Assembly: GCA_028822885.1 (NCBI GenBank)
Contig: JAPKCP010000028.1
Location: 1 to 16,301 of the forward strand
Reading direction: 5' to 3'
Length of the DNA stretch: 16,301 nucleotides
Origin: Yoonia sp.
GTDB taxonomy: Bacteria; Pseudomonadota; Alphaproteobacteria; Rhodobacterales; Rhodobacteraceae
Positions 1 through 6,382 of the stretch are shown piece after piece. The stretch's first letter is position 1. Every line of letters begins with the position of its first letter. Below the pieces are notes generated by a model, which saw nothing but the letters and a program-made list of their open reading frames with translations, searched no databases and was not told the DNA's origin. Position numbers and translations under genes: made by a program.

Positions 1-92
1 CCTCATCAAGTGCGATGGCGCGTGTAAATACCGTGGCTTTAATTCTCTATGTCATGCCACCATTAAGACGCTGGCTACTTTGATGAACAAAA
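1..92. other. No recognisable gene at the left edge
   Basis: This stretch lies beyond the ssb terminator. Frame 1 on the plus strand stays open for only eight codons from the window edge before a TAA, so it could be the tail of a gene that begins outside the window. Nothing in it is long enough to identify, and I saw no tRNA-like or promoter-like structure. Confidence 0.4.
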
Positions 93-116
93 AAGGGCTG
101 GCAATTGCCAGCCCTT
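89..116 (-). terminator. Rho-independent terminator of ssb
   Basis: Positions 93-116 form a perfect 24-nt palindrome centred between 104 and 105, with arms that read AAGGGCTGGCAA. Read on the minus strand, the hairpin is followed at once by six T residues (complement of 89-94), the classic intrinsic terminator layout. It starts 23 nt after the ssb stop codon. On the plus strand there is no T-run after the stem, so termination should act mainly on ssb. Confidence 0.9.
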
Positions 117-139
117 ACTTCAGTTCTTAAGGTTCCGCT

Positions 140-673
140 TTAGAAGGGGATCTCGTCGTCAAGATCAGAGCGGCCTCCGCCACCACCTTGTGACCCGCCA
201 CCTTGCGATCCACCGCCGTAGTTTCCGCCGCCGCCGCCGCCACCAGAGCCGCTGTCGTAACCACCACCGCCGCTGTCGCCACCTCCATAGCCGCCACCGC
301 CACCGCCACCGGCGTTGTCGCCACGGCCGTCTAGCATTGTTAGAACGCCGCCAAACCCCTGTAGAACAACTTCGGTGGAGTACTTGTCAGCACCACTTTG
401 ATCTTGCCATTTGCGTGTCTGCAGCGCGCCCTCGATATAAACCTTGGAACCCTTTTTGAGGTATTGCTCTGCGATCCGGACTAAACCTTCTTGGAAAATG
501 GCGACAGTGTGCCATTCGGTCTTTTCCTTACGCTCACCTGTGTTTTTATCTTTCCAGTTTTCAGATGTAGCGATGCGCAAGTTGCATACTTTGCCACCAT
601 TCTGAAACGAGCGGACCTCTGGGTCACGGCCCAGGTTCCCAATCAAGATAACTTTGTTGACCGATCCAGCCAT
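140..673 (-). CDS. ssb: Single-stranded DNA-binding protein SSB
   Basis: SSB coats single-stranded DNA during replication, recombination and repair and recruits partner enzymes through its acidic C-terminal tip. The 177-residue product starts MAGSVNKVILIGNLG and has the OB-fold domain at about residues 1-112. Trp40, Trp54, Phe60 and Trp89 sit where the aromatic DNA-stacking residues of E. coli SSB lie. A very glycine-rich linker (about 117-167, with Tyr, Asp, Ser, Gln and Asn scattered in it) leads to the tip DLDDEIPF, the family's protein-interaction signature. The ATG at 673 is preceded by GGGAG at suitable spacing. The gene diverges from the lytic transglycosylase gene and ends in a strong intrinsic terminator, so it is probably monocistronic. 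The linker DNA is low-complexity GC-rich sequence, which creates spurious open frames on the other strand. Confidence 0.97.
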   Translation of the reverse strand: MAGSVNKVILIGNLGRDPEVRSFQNGGKVCNLRIATSENWKDKNTGERKEKTEWHTVAIFQEGLVRIAEQYLKKGSKVYIEGALQTRKWQDQSGADKYSTEVVLQGFGGVLTMLDGRGDNAGGGGGGGYGGGDSGGGGYDSGSGGGGGGGNYGGGSQGGGSQGGGGGRSDLDDEIPF

Positions 674-746
674 GATATTCTCCCAAGCGATTCTGCATTT
701 TCAAGTTGGCGTAATCTACGTTTGTCAGGGCGGACTTGATAGCCCG

Positions 747-776
747 TTGACACGCGCGATTGGCAATTTCTGAAAA
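747..776 (+). promoter_or_regulatory. Possible promoter for the lytic transglycosylase gene
   Basis: The 148-bp divergent gap between ssb and the transglycosylase gene contains a perfect TTGACA at 747-752. The matching -10 position about 17-18 nt downstream (770-776) reads CTGAAAA, a poor match to TATAAT, so only the -35 element is convincing. I saw no clear promoter for ssb on the other strand. Transcript start mapping would decide. Confidence 0.28.
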
Positions 777-821
777 ACATACTAACTTCTTTCCAATTGG
801 CAAACTGCAAGGCGTCTGTTT

Positions 822-1409
822 ATGAACAAAATGACTGTCATCTTGACGTCCTTTGGGATGTTTGCAGGATCTGTTTTATGGGCAGAAACTATTTCAACGC
901 GGACCCGGTCAAGTCTCTTGCAAAGTCAGTTGTCTGTCTTAGATGGCCGTGCATCCTCGCAATACTCTGGCTCGATCAGGTTGCAGCCTCCGCGTGTCTT
1001 AGTGCCCGCCGCGGCACCGCAAATCCCTGCCTATTCCGGGCGATATCAGGGGCCGTTCTTAGATGTTGCAAGGTCAGCCGCCCAACGGCACCAAATTCCT
1101 GAGGATTTATTTCTGCGACTTGTTCAGCAGGAAAGTGGTTGGAATCCAAACGCTGTTTCAGTCAAAGGCGCTTTGGGTCTTGCCCAGCTGATGCCTCAGA
1201 CTGCCCGCGGGTTAGGCGTTGATCCAAGAGACGTGATGCAAAACCTTGAAGGCGGCGCGCGCTACTTAAAGACACAATATGACAAGTTTGGTGATTGGCG
1301 TCTCGCTTTGGCAGCCTACAATGCTGGTCCGGGGGCTGTCGAAAGGTACGACGGCATTCCACCTTATAATGAGACGCAAAACTACGTCCGCGTTATTTTT
1401 GGCCGTTAG
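822..1409 (+). CDS. Secreted lytic transglycosylase, SLT domain (GH23)
   Basis: This periplasmic enzyme is predicted to cleave the MurNAc-GlcNAc bond of peptidoglycan and form 1,6-anhydro ends. The 195-residue protein begins with a signal peptide ending near Ala21 (SVLWA/E), with no lipobox cysteine. A poorly conserved linker containing a Pro/Ala stretch (PPRVLVPAAAP) follows, then the SLT domain at about residues 78-195. The catalytic Glu is Glu104 in QQESGWNPNAVS. The other family motifs are GLAQLMPQTA (119-128) and AYNAGPGAV (165-173). AAGG at 809-812 precedes the ATG at 822; a second in-frame ATG at 831 would shorten the signal peptide slightly. The stop overlaps the convergent AraC-type gene by 4 nt. 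It is a compact member without the large helical domain of Slt70. The exact subfamily and any cell-wall role are not visible from the sequence. Confidence 0.9.
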   Translation: MNKMTVILTSFGMFAGSVLWAETISTRTRSSLLQSQLSVLDGRASSQYSGSIRLQPPRVLVPAAAPQIPAYSGRYQGPFLDVARSAAQRHQIPEDLFLRLVQQESGWNPNAVSVKGALGLAQLMPQTARGLGVDPRDVMQNLEGGARYLKTQYDKFGDWRLALAAYNAGPGAVERYDGIPPYNETQNYVRVIFGR

Positions 1410-2260
1410 ACCGCCCTTAAGCTTTTTCCAGTACCGTTTTTGCGAAAATGTGAGGGTGTGTGACCCATCTTGGCTTGAAAGCTTCGCGTGAAATAGGCTG
1501 CGGAGCGAAAGCCAAGGTCCTTTGCAATTTGCGCAACTGGTGTTCTGGTTTCGCGAAGAAGAAGGCAAGCCTCGTAGGTGATCCGGTCGCGCAATAACGC
1601 CAGCGCGGATTTTCCACAGGTCTGATTGCAGCAGCGCGTTAAATGGGTGGGGGTCACACCAAGGGACGCTGCGAAGTCAGCAACACCCTGTGCATTGCGG
1701 TAATCGCGTTCGATTAAGTCAGTATAAGCCGCAACAAGTCGCGCTGCTGACCCTTCGGTCCGTTCATCGGTCGCGCGCGCATGTGTCGATGACATTTGAC
1801 GCTCAAAAAAGATTGACAGTAGGCCAAGGTGGTAGTGCGCGGCCCGCGAATGAGTCTGCTTTGCTGCGTTCAGCTCTTGCTCCATCGCGTCGCACATTGC
1901 GGCCGCTTGTTTCTGAGCTTGAACATCGCGTAGCCGCAAATGCACAGGCTCGTCCGGCCATTCACCTGACATAGCGTTAGGGATGGTTAACATTGTGCCG
2001 AAAACAGTTGGTCCAGCTTCATAGCCGTACATCACATGCGCCGGTAAAAAAATCAGGTTATTGGGGCCGTAGCCATGGGTCATTCCAGCGATAGTGATTC
2101 GGCCTTGGCCCTTAGTAATGAACAGGAGGCGTGGTGATGCATGACTGCGCATTGCCTCTGTCCGCCAATTCCCGGCCAGCTGGTTGTATGCAATCGGCTT
2201 CATCCCAAGCGAGGTGGATTGGCTGTTCTTGCCCAAAGGTTGTTGTGTCGTCTTATTCAT
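1406..2260 (-). CDS. AraC-family transcriptional regulator
   Basis: This is a DNA-binding transcription factor of 284 residues. The N-terminal half (about 25-150) has the look of a cupin-like sensing domain (SPRLLFITKGQGRITIAG, then NNLIFLPAHVMYGYEAG). The C-terminal 95 residues hold the two helix-turn-helix motifs of the AraC class: GVADFAASLGVTPTHLTR, and later PVAQIAKDLGFRSAAYFTR followed by the family-typical GHTPSHFRK. A cysteine cluster CCNQTC (210-215) sits just after the first recognition helix. The start at 2260 is supported by GGGGAG (complement of 2266-2271) five nt upstream. The gene lies 64 bp downstream of miaA on the same strand and converges on the lytic transglycosylase with overlapping stops. 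A phased direct repeat in its leader suggests autoregulation. The ligand and regulon are unknown. Confidence 0.92.
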   Translation of the reverse strand: MNKTTQQPLGKNSQSTSLGMKPIAYNQLAGNWRTEAMRSHASPRLLFITKGQGRITIAGMTHGYGPNNLIFLPAHVMYGYEAGPTVFGTMLTIPNAMSGEWPDEPVHLRLRDVQAQKQAAAMCDAMEQELNAAKQTHSRAAHYHLGLLSIFFERQMSSTHARATDERTEGSAARLVAAYTDLIERDYRNAQGVADFAASLGVTPTHLTRCCNQTCGKSALALLRDRITYEACLLLRETRTPVAQIAKDLGFRSAAYFTRSFQAKMGHTPSHFRKNGTGKSLRAV

Positions 2261-2277
2261 AGCGTCTCCCCAAAGCA

Positions 2278-2313
2278 GTTATGTGAAAGTGTGCCAAGCA
2301 AAACCCAAGCAAA
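2278..2313 (-). promoter_or_regulatory. Candidate AraC-type operator and promoter upstream of the regulator gene
   Basis: The 9-mer CCAAGCAAA occurs at 2294-2302 and again at 2305-2313, so the copies are 11 bp apart, about one helical turn. On the minus strand they read TTTGCTTGG twice, 34-53 nt upstream of the regulator's ATG. A possible -10 element CATAAC (complement of 2278-2283) lies just downstream, which places the repeats across the expected -35 region. Paired direct half-sites next to a promoter are typical of AraC-family binding sites. Binding by the adjacent regulator is inference. Confidence 0.5.
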
Positions 2314-2324
2314 CAATACCAAAT

Positions 2325-3212
2325 TTATGCATGAAAAGTGATATCTGTGGACAAATCTGTGGATGAAATCGGTATTGTTTCCCAATCACGCATACGGGCA
2401 CGGAACCACGTTCTTTGCCGTTTTGCGTATTGTCGCGATGCAATGTTCGCGGCTTCGCGGGCTTCGGCCAATGTCATCTTGTTTTGAAGGTGCGCGATTA
2501 GCTCAGGTGCGCCGATGGCTTTGGACGACAAATGGGCGGGGTCCCATGTTGGCAGCATGTTTGCCGCCTCATCTAAGGCTCCAGCCGCGAGCATCATATC
2601 AAAGCGTTTTTCGATACGTGGGGTCAGCCAGTCTTTGGGCGCATCCAGCACAAGCGCCGTAATGTCCGACATTGGCAACAAGGGCGGTGGCGTGTTGTTT
2701 TGCCAATCAGCTAAGGTGCGGCCAGTTGTGCGCTGAACCTCCCAAGCACGCTGAACGCGAACGGGGTTTTGGGTGTCGATCTTGGCGATCGTCTCTGCAT
2801 CAAGTTCGGCGAGCAGGGTTGCGTGTTTCAGCTGATCTGCCTCTGCCCGGACATCAGGCGGCGTGGCTGGAATATCTGCTAACCCTTGCGTGAGGGCGGT
2901 CAGATAGAGTCCGGTGCCACCGACAATGATCGGTCTCTGACCGGCGAGTAATGGTGTGACATCGCGCAGCCAATGGCCCACTGAATAGGTCCCATCAAAA
3001 GGAACATGGCCATAAAGCGCATGTGATGCGCGCTCAAGTTCCTCGTCATCAGGGCGGGCCGTGATAATGCGCCAGCCATCAAAAACCTGTAGGGCGTCGG
3101 CATTGATGATCACGCCGCCTTGGTTTTCGGCTATATGTAGCGCAAGCGCTGATTTGCCTGATGCCGTTGGCCCAGCAATGACAACTGGTTTATGCTTTGA
3201 AATGGCAATCAT
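2325..3212 (-). CDS. miaA: tRNA dimethylallyltransferase MiaA
   Basis: MiaA transfers a dimethylallyl group from DMAPP to N6 of A37 in tRNAs that read codons beginning with U, the first step towards ms2i6A. The 295-residue product has the P-loop GPTASGKS (14-21), INADALQVF (36-44, with the Asp39 region of the active site), ITARP (50-54), GGTGLYL (98-104) and the C-terminal SRQYAKRQRTWFRARM, all MiaA hallmarks. The NADALQVF form differs from the commoner NADSxQVY version but is a conservative variant. An in-frame TAG ends 9 nt upstream of the ATG at 3212, so that ATG is the first possible start, although its ribosome binding site is weak (AGGCG). It diverges from pyrH across a 157-bp gap and reads towards the AraC-type gene. 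It shares substrate chemistry with Dxr nearby, since DMAPP comes from that pathway. Confidence 0.96.
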   Translation of the reverse strand: MIAISKHKPVVIAGPTASGKSALALHIAENQGGVIINADALQVFDGWRIITARPDDEELERASHALYGHVPFDGTYSVGHWLRDVTPLLAGQRPIIVGGTGLYLTALTQGLADIPATPPDVRAEADQLKHATLLAELDAETIAKIDTQNPVRVQRAWEVQRTTGRTLADWQNNTPPPLLPMSDITALVLDAPKDWLTPRIEKRFDMMLAAGALDEAANMLPTWDPAHLSSKAIGAPELIAHLQNKMTLAEAREAANIASRQYAKRQRTWFRARMRDWETIPISSTDLSTDITFHA

Positions 3213-3252
3213 GTCAGTCGCCTATGTCCTTTTTTACTTTTCCAGAGCGTAG

Positions 3253-3265
3253 GTTAACGATTAAC
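3253..3265. promoter_or_regulatory. Inverted repeat GTTAA-CGA-TTAAC between miaA and pyrH
   Basis: A perfect 5-bp dyad with a 3-nt centre lies in the divergent gap, 41 bp upstream of the miaA start and 105 bp upstream of the pyrH start. It could be a small operator affecting one or both genes. The spacing of the two TTAA boxes (3 nt) does not fit the TTAA-N7-TTAA pattern of CtrA. The short arms make chance occurrence possible. Confidence 0.25.
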
Positions 3266-3354
3266 ACACACACCAAGTCCAATCTTCTTATCGTCCATTG
3301 AACCCAATCTGTTTTTGGGACATTTTGCGCCAAGTTGAAAGACACGCATTGATC

Positions 3355-3361
3355 AAAGGGG
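3355..3361 (+). promoter_or_regulatory. Ribosome binding site that fixes the pyrH start
   Basis: AAAGGGG lies 8 nt before the ATG at 3370. It supports that ATG over the upstream in-frame ATG at 3298, which would add 24 residues unlike any part of UMP kinase. Confidence 0.75.
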
Positions 3362-3369
3362 CAATCATC

Positions 3370-4095
3370 ATGGCGGATACCGAAAAGACAGCTTACAAAC
3401 GGGTGATGCTGAAAATCTCGGGTGAAGCCCTGATGGGGAACACAGCCTTTGGCCTGCACCCGCCAACCGTGCAACGGATCGCCAAAGAAGTGCAAACAGT
3501 CCACAATATGGGCGTTGAGATTTGCATGGTCATTGGTGGCGGCAACATCTTCCGCGGGCTTCAAGGCTCTGCCCAAGGGATGGAGCGAACCACGGCTGAC
3601 TACATGGGGATGCTTGCAACGGTGATGAACGCACTTGCGATGCAGTCTGCCCTTGAAGAGTTAAACATCCACACCCGTGTGATTTCTGCGATCACGATGA
3701 ACGAAGTTGCTGAACCCTACATACGCCGCCGTGCTGTCCGTCACCTTGAGAAAAAGCGCGTTTGCATCTTTGCGGCAGGTACTGGGAACCCGTATTTCAC
3801 GACAGATACAGCGGCTACATTGCGTGCCAATGAGATGAACTGCGAAGCGATCTTTAAAGGTACGAAGGTTGACGGTGTTTATGACAAGGATCCAGCCAAG
3901 CATGCTGACGCCAAACGCTATGAGCGCGTCAGCTACGATGAGGTTCTGCTTAAGCATCTAGGTGTCATGGATGCATCTGCAATTGCCCTTGCACGTGACA
4001 ACCATTTGCCGATCATTGTTTTCAGTTTGGATGAACCGGGTGGCTTCCGTGGGATCCTGAATGGAACAGGAACTTACACCGTTGTTCACGACTAA
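3370..4095 (+). CDS. pyrH: UMP kinase PyrH
   Basis: PyrH phosphorylates UMP to UDP with ATP, feeding UTP, CTP and UDP-sugar pools. With the start at 3370 the protein has 241 residues, the same length as the E. coli enzyme, and begins MADTEKTAYKRVMLKISGEA, aligning with the family's N-terminus. Amino-acid-kinase motifs are visible in order: KISGEA (15-20), VIGGGNIFRG (54-63), GTGNPYFTTDTAA (137-149, UMP/ATP pocket), TKVDGVYDKDP (165-175) and VMDASAIALARD (199-210). The frame stays open upstream to an ATG at 3298, but the ribosome binding site and homology favour 3370. In many bacteria rpsB and tsf precede pyrH. Here the upstream gene is the divergent miaA, so pyrH is probably first in its transcript. 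frr follows after 134 bp. Confidence 0.96.
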   Translation: MADTEKTAYKRVMLKISGEALMGNTAFGLHPPTVQRIAKEVQTVHNMGVEICMVIGGGNIFRGLQGSAQGMERTTADYMGMLATVMNALAMQSALEELNIHTRVISAITMNEVAEPYIRRRAVRHLEKKRVCIFAAGTGNPYFTTDTAATLRANEMNCEAIFKGTKVDGVYDKDPAKHADAKRYERVSYDEVLLKHLGVMDASAIALARDNHLPIIVFSLDEPGGFRGILNGTGTYTVVHD

Positions 4096-4195
4096 GTTGC
4101 AACGTTGAGCTAAAACTTGCGTAGTGCGCGCCGTTTGCAAAGCCGTGCGTCCTATACAGGTGACAGTTTCTATCGTATGAGCAATGAAATCATGC

Positions 4196-4209
4196 GGGGC
4201 TGAAGCCCC
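4196..4209 (+). promoter_or_regulatory. Small stem-loop in the frr leader
   Basis: GGGGC and GCCCC pair perfectly around the tetraloop TGAA, 20 nt before the frr ATG at 4230. No T-run follows, so it is not a standard terminator. The ribosome binding region between it and the ATG (AAGAG, 4217-4221) is weak. The hairpin could affect translation or mark the 3' end of a processed pyrH transcript. The rest of the 134-bp gap shows no convincing promoter. Confidence 0.35.
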
Positions 4210-4229
4210 AGTTAGTAAGAGCAGTAGAT

Positions 4230-4793
4230 ATGTCCGACGATTTTGAACTTGATACCGACGACCTTGGCCGCCGTATGGACGGTGCTATCGCGAACTTGCG
4301 GGTTGAGCTTGCCTCACTCCGCACAGGCCGTGCGTCTGGTGCAATGCTAGAACCAGTGATGGTTGATGCTTACGGGTCGATGACGCCGATTAACCAAGTT
4401 GGCACCGTGAACGTTCCAGAGCCGCGTATGGTAACGATCAACGTTTGGGACAAAGGGCTTGTTGGTAAAGTTGAAAAGGCGATCCGCGATAGCGGTTTGG
4501 GTATTAACCCTCAGCTGAATGGCACGATCATTATGCTGCCGATCCCCGAACTGAACGAAGAACGCCGCCGTGACCTCGGTAAAGTTGCTGGGACCTACGG
4601 AGAAAACGCACGGGTATCTGTCCGTAACCTTCGCCGTGATGGGATGGACAAAATCAAGAAAGCCAAATCCGACGGTATATCTGAAGATGATCAGAAATTC
4701 TGGGAGCAATCTGTTCAAGAATTGACTGATACCTACATCAAGTTGGTCGATGAGACCGTTGATACCAAACAAGAAGAGATCATGCAGGTTTAA
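4230..4793 (+). CDS. frr: Ribosome recycling factor
   Basis: RRF works with EF-G to split post-termination ribosomes so the subunits can be reused, in the cytoplasm. The protein has 187 residues, close to the 185 of E. coli RRF. Domain I's three-helix bundle is formed by the N- and C-terminal segments. Conserved motifs are RTGRAS (31-36), the TPINQVGTVNVPEPR stretch (52-66) of domain II, PIPELNEERR (104-113) and VRNLRRDGMDKIKK (131-144), which carries the functionally important Arg residues. The pyrH-frr order is conserved in most bacteria. The start at 4230 gives the expected N-terminus, though its ribosome binding site is only AAGAG. uppS begins 51 bp downstream. Confidence 0.97.
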   Translation: MSDDFELDTDDLGRRMDGAIANLRVELASLRTGRASGAMLEPVMVDAYGSMTPINQVGTVNVPEPRMVTINVWDKGLVGKVEKAIRDSGLGINPQLNGTIIMLPIPELNEERRRDLGKVAGTYGENARVSVRNLRRDGMDKIKKAKSDGISEDDQKFWEQSVQELTDTYIKLVDETVDTKQEEIMQV

Positions 4794-4830
4794 AATACCT
4801 GACTTTTGATCCAATTCGAGCATGCACTGG

Positions 4831-4837
4831 AAGGAGG
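4831..4837 (+). promoter_or_regulatory. Ribosome binding site that fixes the uppS start
   Basis: A complete AAGGAGG lies 7 nt before the ATG at 4845. The frame is open further upstream to a TTG at 4806, but translation from there would run through this site and add 13 non-homologous residues. Confidence 0.85.
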
Positions 4838-4844
4838 CCACAAG

Positions 4845-5573
4845 ATGGCCAAAGACCTGAACACAGAACACACCGGCCCCGAACATGTTGCCATAATCAT
4901 GGATGGCAATGGACGATGGGCACAGCAGCGTAACCGCCCGCGACTTTTTGGTCACCATGCAGGCGCTAAGCGCGTTCGGGAAATTGTGAATGCTTGTCCT
5001 GATATCGGTGTAAAATACCTAACGATCTTTGCGTTCTCGACAGAGAATTGGAAACGGACGCAGACCGAAGTTGCCGGTTTAATGCGCTTGTTCCGTCGCT
5101 ACATTGAACGTGAAGCGCGCGATTTGCTGGTTGAAGGTGTTCGCGTTCGCTTTATTGGCGACCGGATGAAGCTGGATGCTAAGCTTGTGACCTTGATGGA
5201 CAATCTAGAATTGCTGACGTCCCACAACGACCGCGTTCATTTGACAATTGCCCTGAACTACGGTGGCCGTGACGAGGTTACTCGCGCTGCGAAAAAGATG
5301 GCATACGAGATTGAACAGGGCCGTTTGACGCATAAAGATGTGGATGCGGAAACGTTAGCGCAGTTCCTTGATACGCAGTTCTTGCCTGATCCTGATCTTG
5401 TGATCCGAACCAGCGGTGAGGCGCGGATTTCGAACTTCCTGCTTTGGCAATCGGCCTATGCCGAATACGAATTTATTGACACGCTATGGCCTGACTTTTG
5501 TGCCGCAGAATTTGCGCAAGTCGTTGGGAATTATGGTAAACGAGAGCGCCGCTTTGGGGCGGTTTCGGCTTAG
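4845..5573 (+). CDS. uppS: Undecaprenyl diphosphate synthase (cis-prenyltransferase)
   Basis: UppS condenses farnesyl diphosphate with eight isopentenyl diphosphates to make undecaprenyl diphosphate, the lipid carrier for peptidoglycan and polysaccharides. From the ATG at 4845 the product has 242 residues. Family motifs are HVAIIMDGNGRWA (14-26, catalytic Asp20), the FGHHAGAKRVREIV region (35-48), TIFAFSTENW (60-69), and RTSGEARISNFLLWQ (188-202) followed by AYAEYEF, where the Arg and Ser residues bind the incoming diphosphate. It is a soluble enzyme working at the membrane surface. It sits between frr and cdsA, the usual proteobacterial order, and only 2 nt separate its stop from the cdsA start. 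Confidence 0.96.
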   Translation: MAKDLNTEHTGPEHVAIIMDGNGRWAQQRNRPRLFGHHAGAKRVREIVNACPDIGVKYLTIFAFSTENWKRTQTEVAGLMRLFRRYIEREARDLLVEGVRVRFIGDRMKLDAKLVTLMDNLELLTSHNDRVHLTIALNYGGRDEVTRAAKKMAYEIEQGRLTHKDVDAETLAQFLDTQFLPDPDLVIRTSGEARISNFLLWQSAYAEYEFIDTLWPDFCAAEFAQVVGNYGKRERRFGAVSA

Positions 5574-5575
5574 AC

Positions 5576-6382
5576 ATGGCTGACACGCCTCCTAAATCAC
5601 CTACAAATTGGGACGACCTTACCGTGCGTATCACGTCAGCGGTCGTGATGACCGTCGTTGGTGCTGTTGGTGTCGTTCTTGGTGGTGTTTGGTTTCAGAT
5701 GATGGTGGTCTTTGTGACCGCCGTGATGGTCTGGGAATTGTGGATGATGATCCGGCCGGAATCAGCCACATCGGGTATGATGCTTGCCGCGTTATTGGCT
5801 TCAGTCATGTCGGGTCAATTGCACGATGAGACGTGGGTTGCCTTGCTGCTTTTCCTTGTTGTTCCAACGATTGGTGCGTTTTACCTTAAAAAAGAGCGCA
5901 CAACGTTTTTCCTGTTTGCACTTGGCATTCAGCTTGCTGGTTGGGGTTTGGTCCACTTCCGTATCGATTATGGCTTCACGTGGATTTTGTGGCTGATGCT
6001 TGTTGTGATCGCAACAGACGTGTTTGGTTATTTTGCAGGGCGAACACTTGGCGGGCCAAAGTTTTGGCCGTCTGTAAGCCCCAAAAAGACCTGGAGCGGG
6101 ACAGCCGCTGGTTGGATTGCAGCGGGGTTGGTCGGGCTTCTGTTTATGCTGTTGACCGATGCAGGGTGGCCAATAGTCTGGATATCTATGATCCTTAGCT
6201 TTGCTAGCCAGATGGGTGATATTGCTGAAAGCGCTTTGAAACGCCGGATGAACGTCAAAGACAGTTCTGCACTAATTCCCGGTCATGGCGGTCTATTTGA
6301 TCGTTTTGACGCACTTTTGGGTGCGGCGTTGTTTATGCTTTTGGTTGCCTATGTCTTTAACGTTCCCGGAGTTAACTTTTGA
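5576..6382 (+). CDS. cdsA: Phosphatidate cytidylyltransferase (CDP-diglyceride synthase)
   Basis: CdsA makes CDP-diacylglycerol from phosphatidic acid and CTP, the branch point to all phospholipids, in the inner membrane. The 268-residue protein is strongly hydrophobic, with roughly seven or eight membrane segments after a short polar N-terminus. The family signature spans residues 219-245: SALKRR at 219-224, Lys228-Asp229, then PGHGGLFDRFD at 235-245, including the metal-binding acidic residues. The start lies 2 nt after the uppS stop without a strong ribosome binding site, which suggests translational coupling. Its TGA stop overlaps the TTG start of dxr in the sequence TTGA. Function is assigned with confidence from the signature. 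Confidence 0.96.
   Translation: MADTPPKSPTNWDDLTVRITSAVVMTVVGAVGVVLGGVWFQMMVVFVTAVMVWELWMMIRPESATSGMMLAALLASVMSGQLHDETWVALLLFLVVPTIGAFYLKKERTTFFLFALGIQLAGWGLVHFRIDYGFTWILWLMLVVIATDVFGYFAGRTLGGPKFWPSVSPKKTWSGTAAGWIAAGLVGLLFMLLTDAGWPIVWISMILSFASQMGDIAESALKRRMNVKDSSALIPGHGGLFDRFDALLGAALFMLLVAYVFNVPGVNF

Noticed and set aside
127..459. Open frames overlapping the 3' part of ssb (Ala/Val-rich on the minus strand, His/Arg-rich on the plus strand)
   Set aside because: They are by-products of the repetitive GGC/GGT codons of the glycine-rich linker and have no ribosome binding site or protein-like composition.
2341..2366. Direct repeat TCTGTGGA at the end of miaA
   Set aside because: It is inside coding sequence, explained by the repeated Ser-Thr-Asp in the protein, and short enough to be chance.
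3254..3264. CtrA-like TTAA boxes upstream of pyrH
   Set aside because: The boxes are 3 nt apart instead of 7, so they do not fit the CtrA consensus.
3298..3326. Possible pyrH promoter: TTGAAC, 17-nt spacer, CATTTT
   Set aside because: The -10 matches the consensus at only three positions, so I did not list it as a feature.
3298..3369. Upstream ATG extending PyrH by 24 residues
   Set aside because: The added residues have no counterpart in UMP kinases, and AAAGGGG before 3370 marks the real start.
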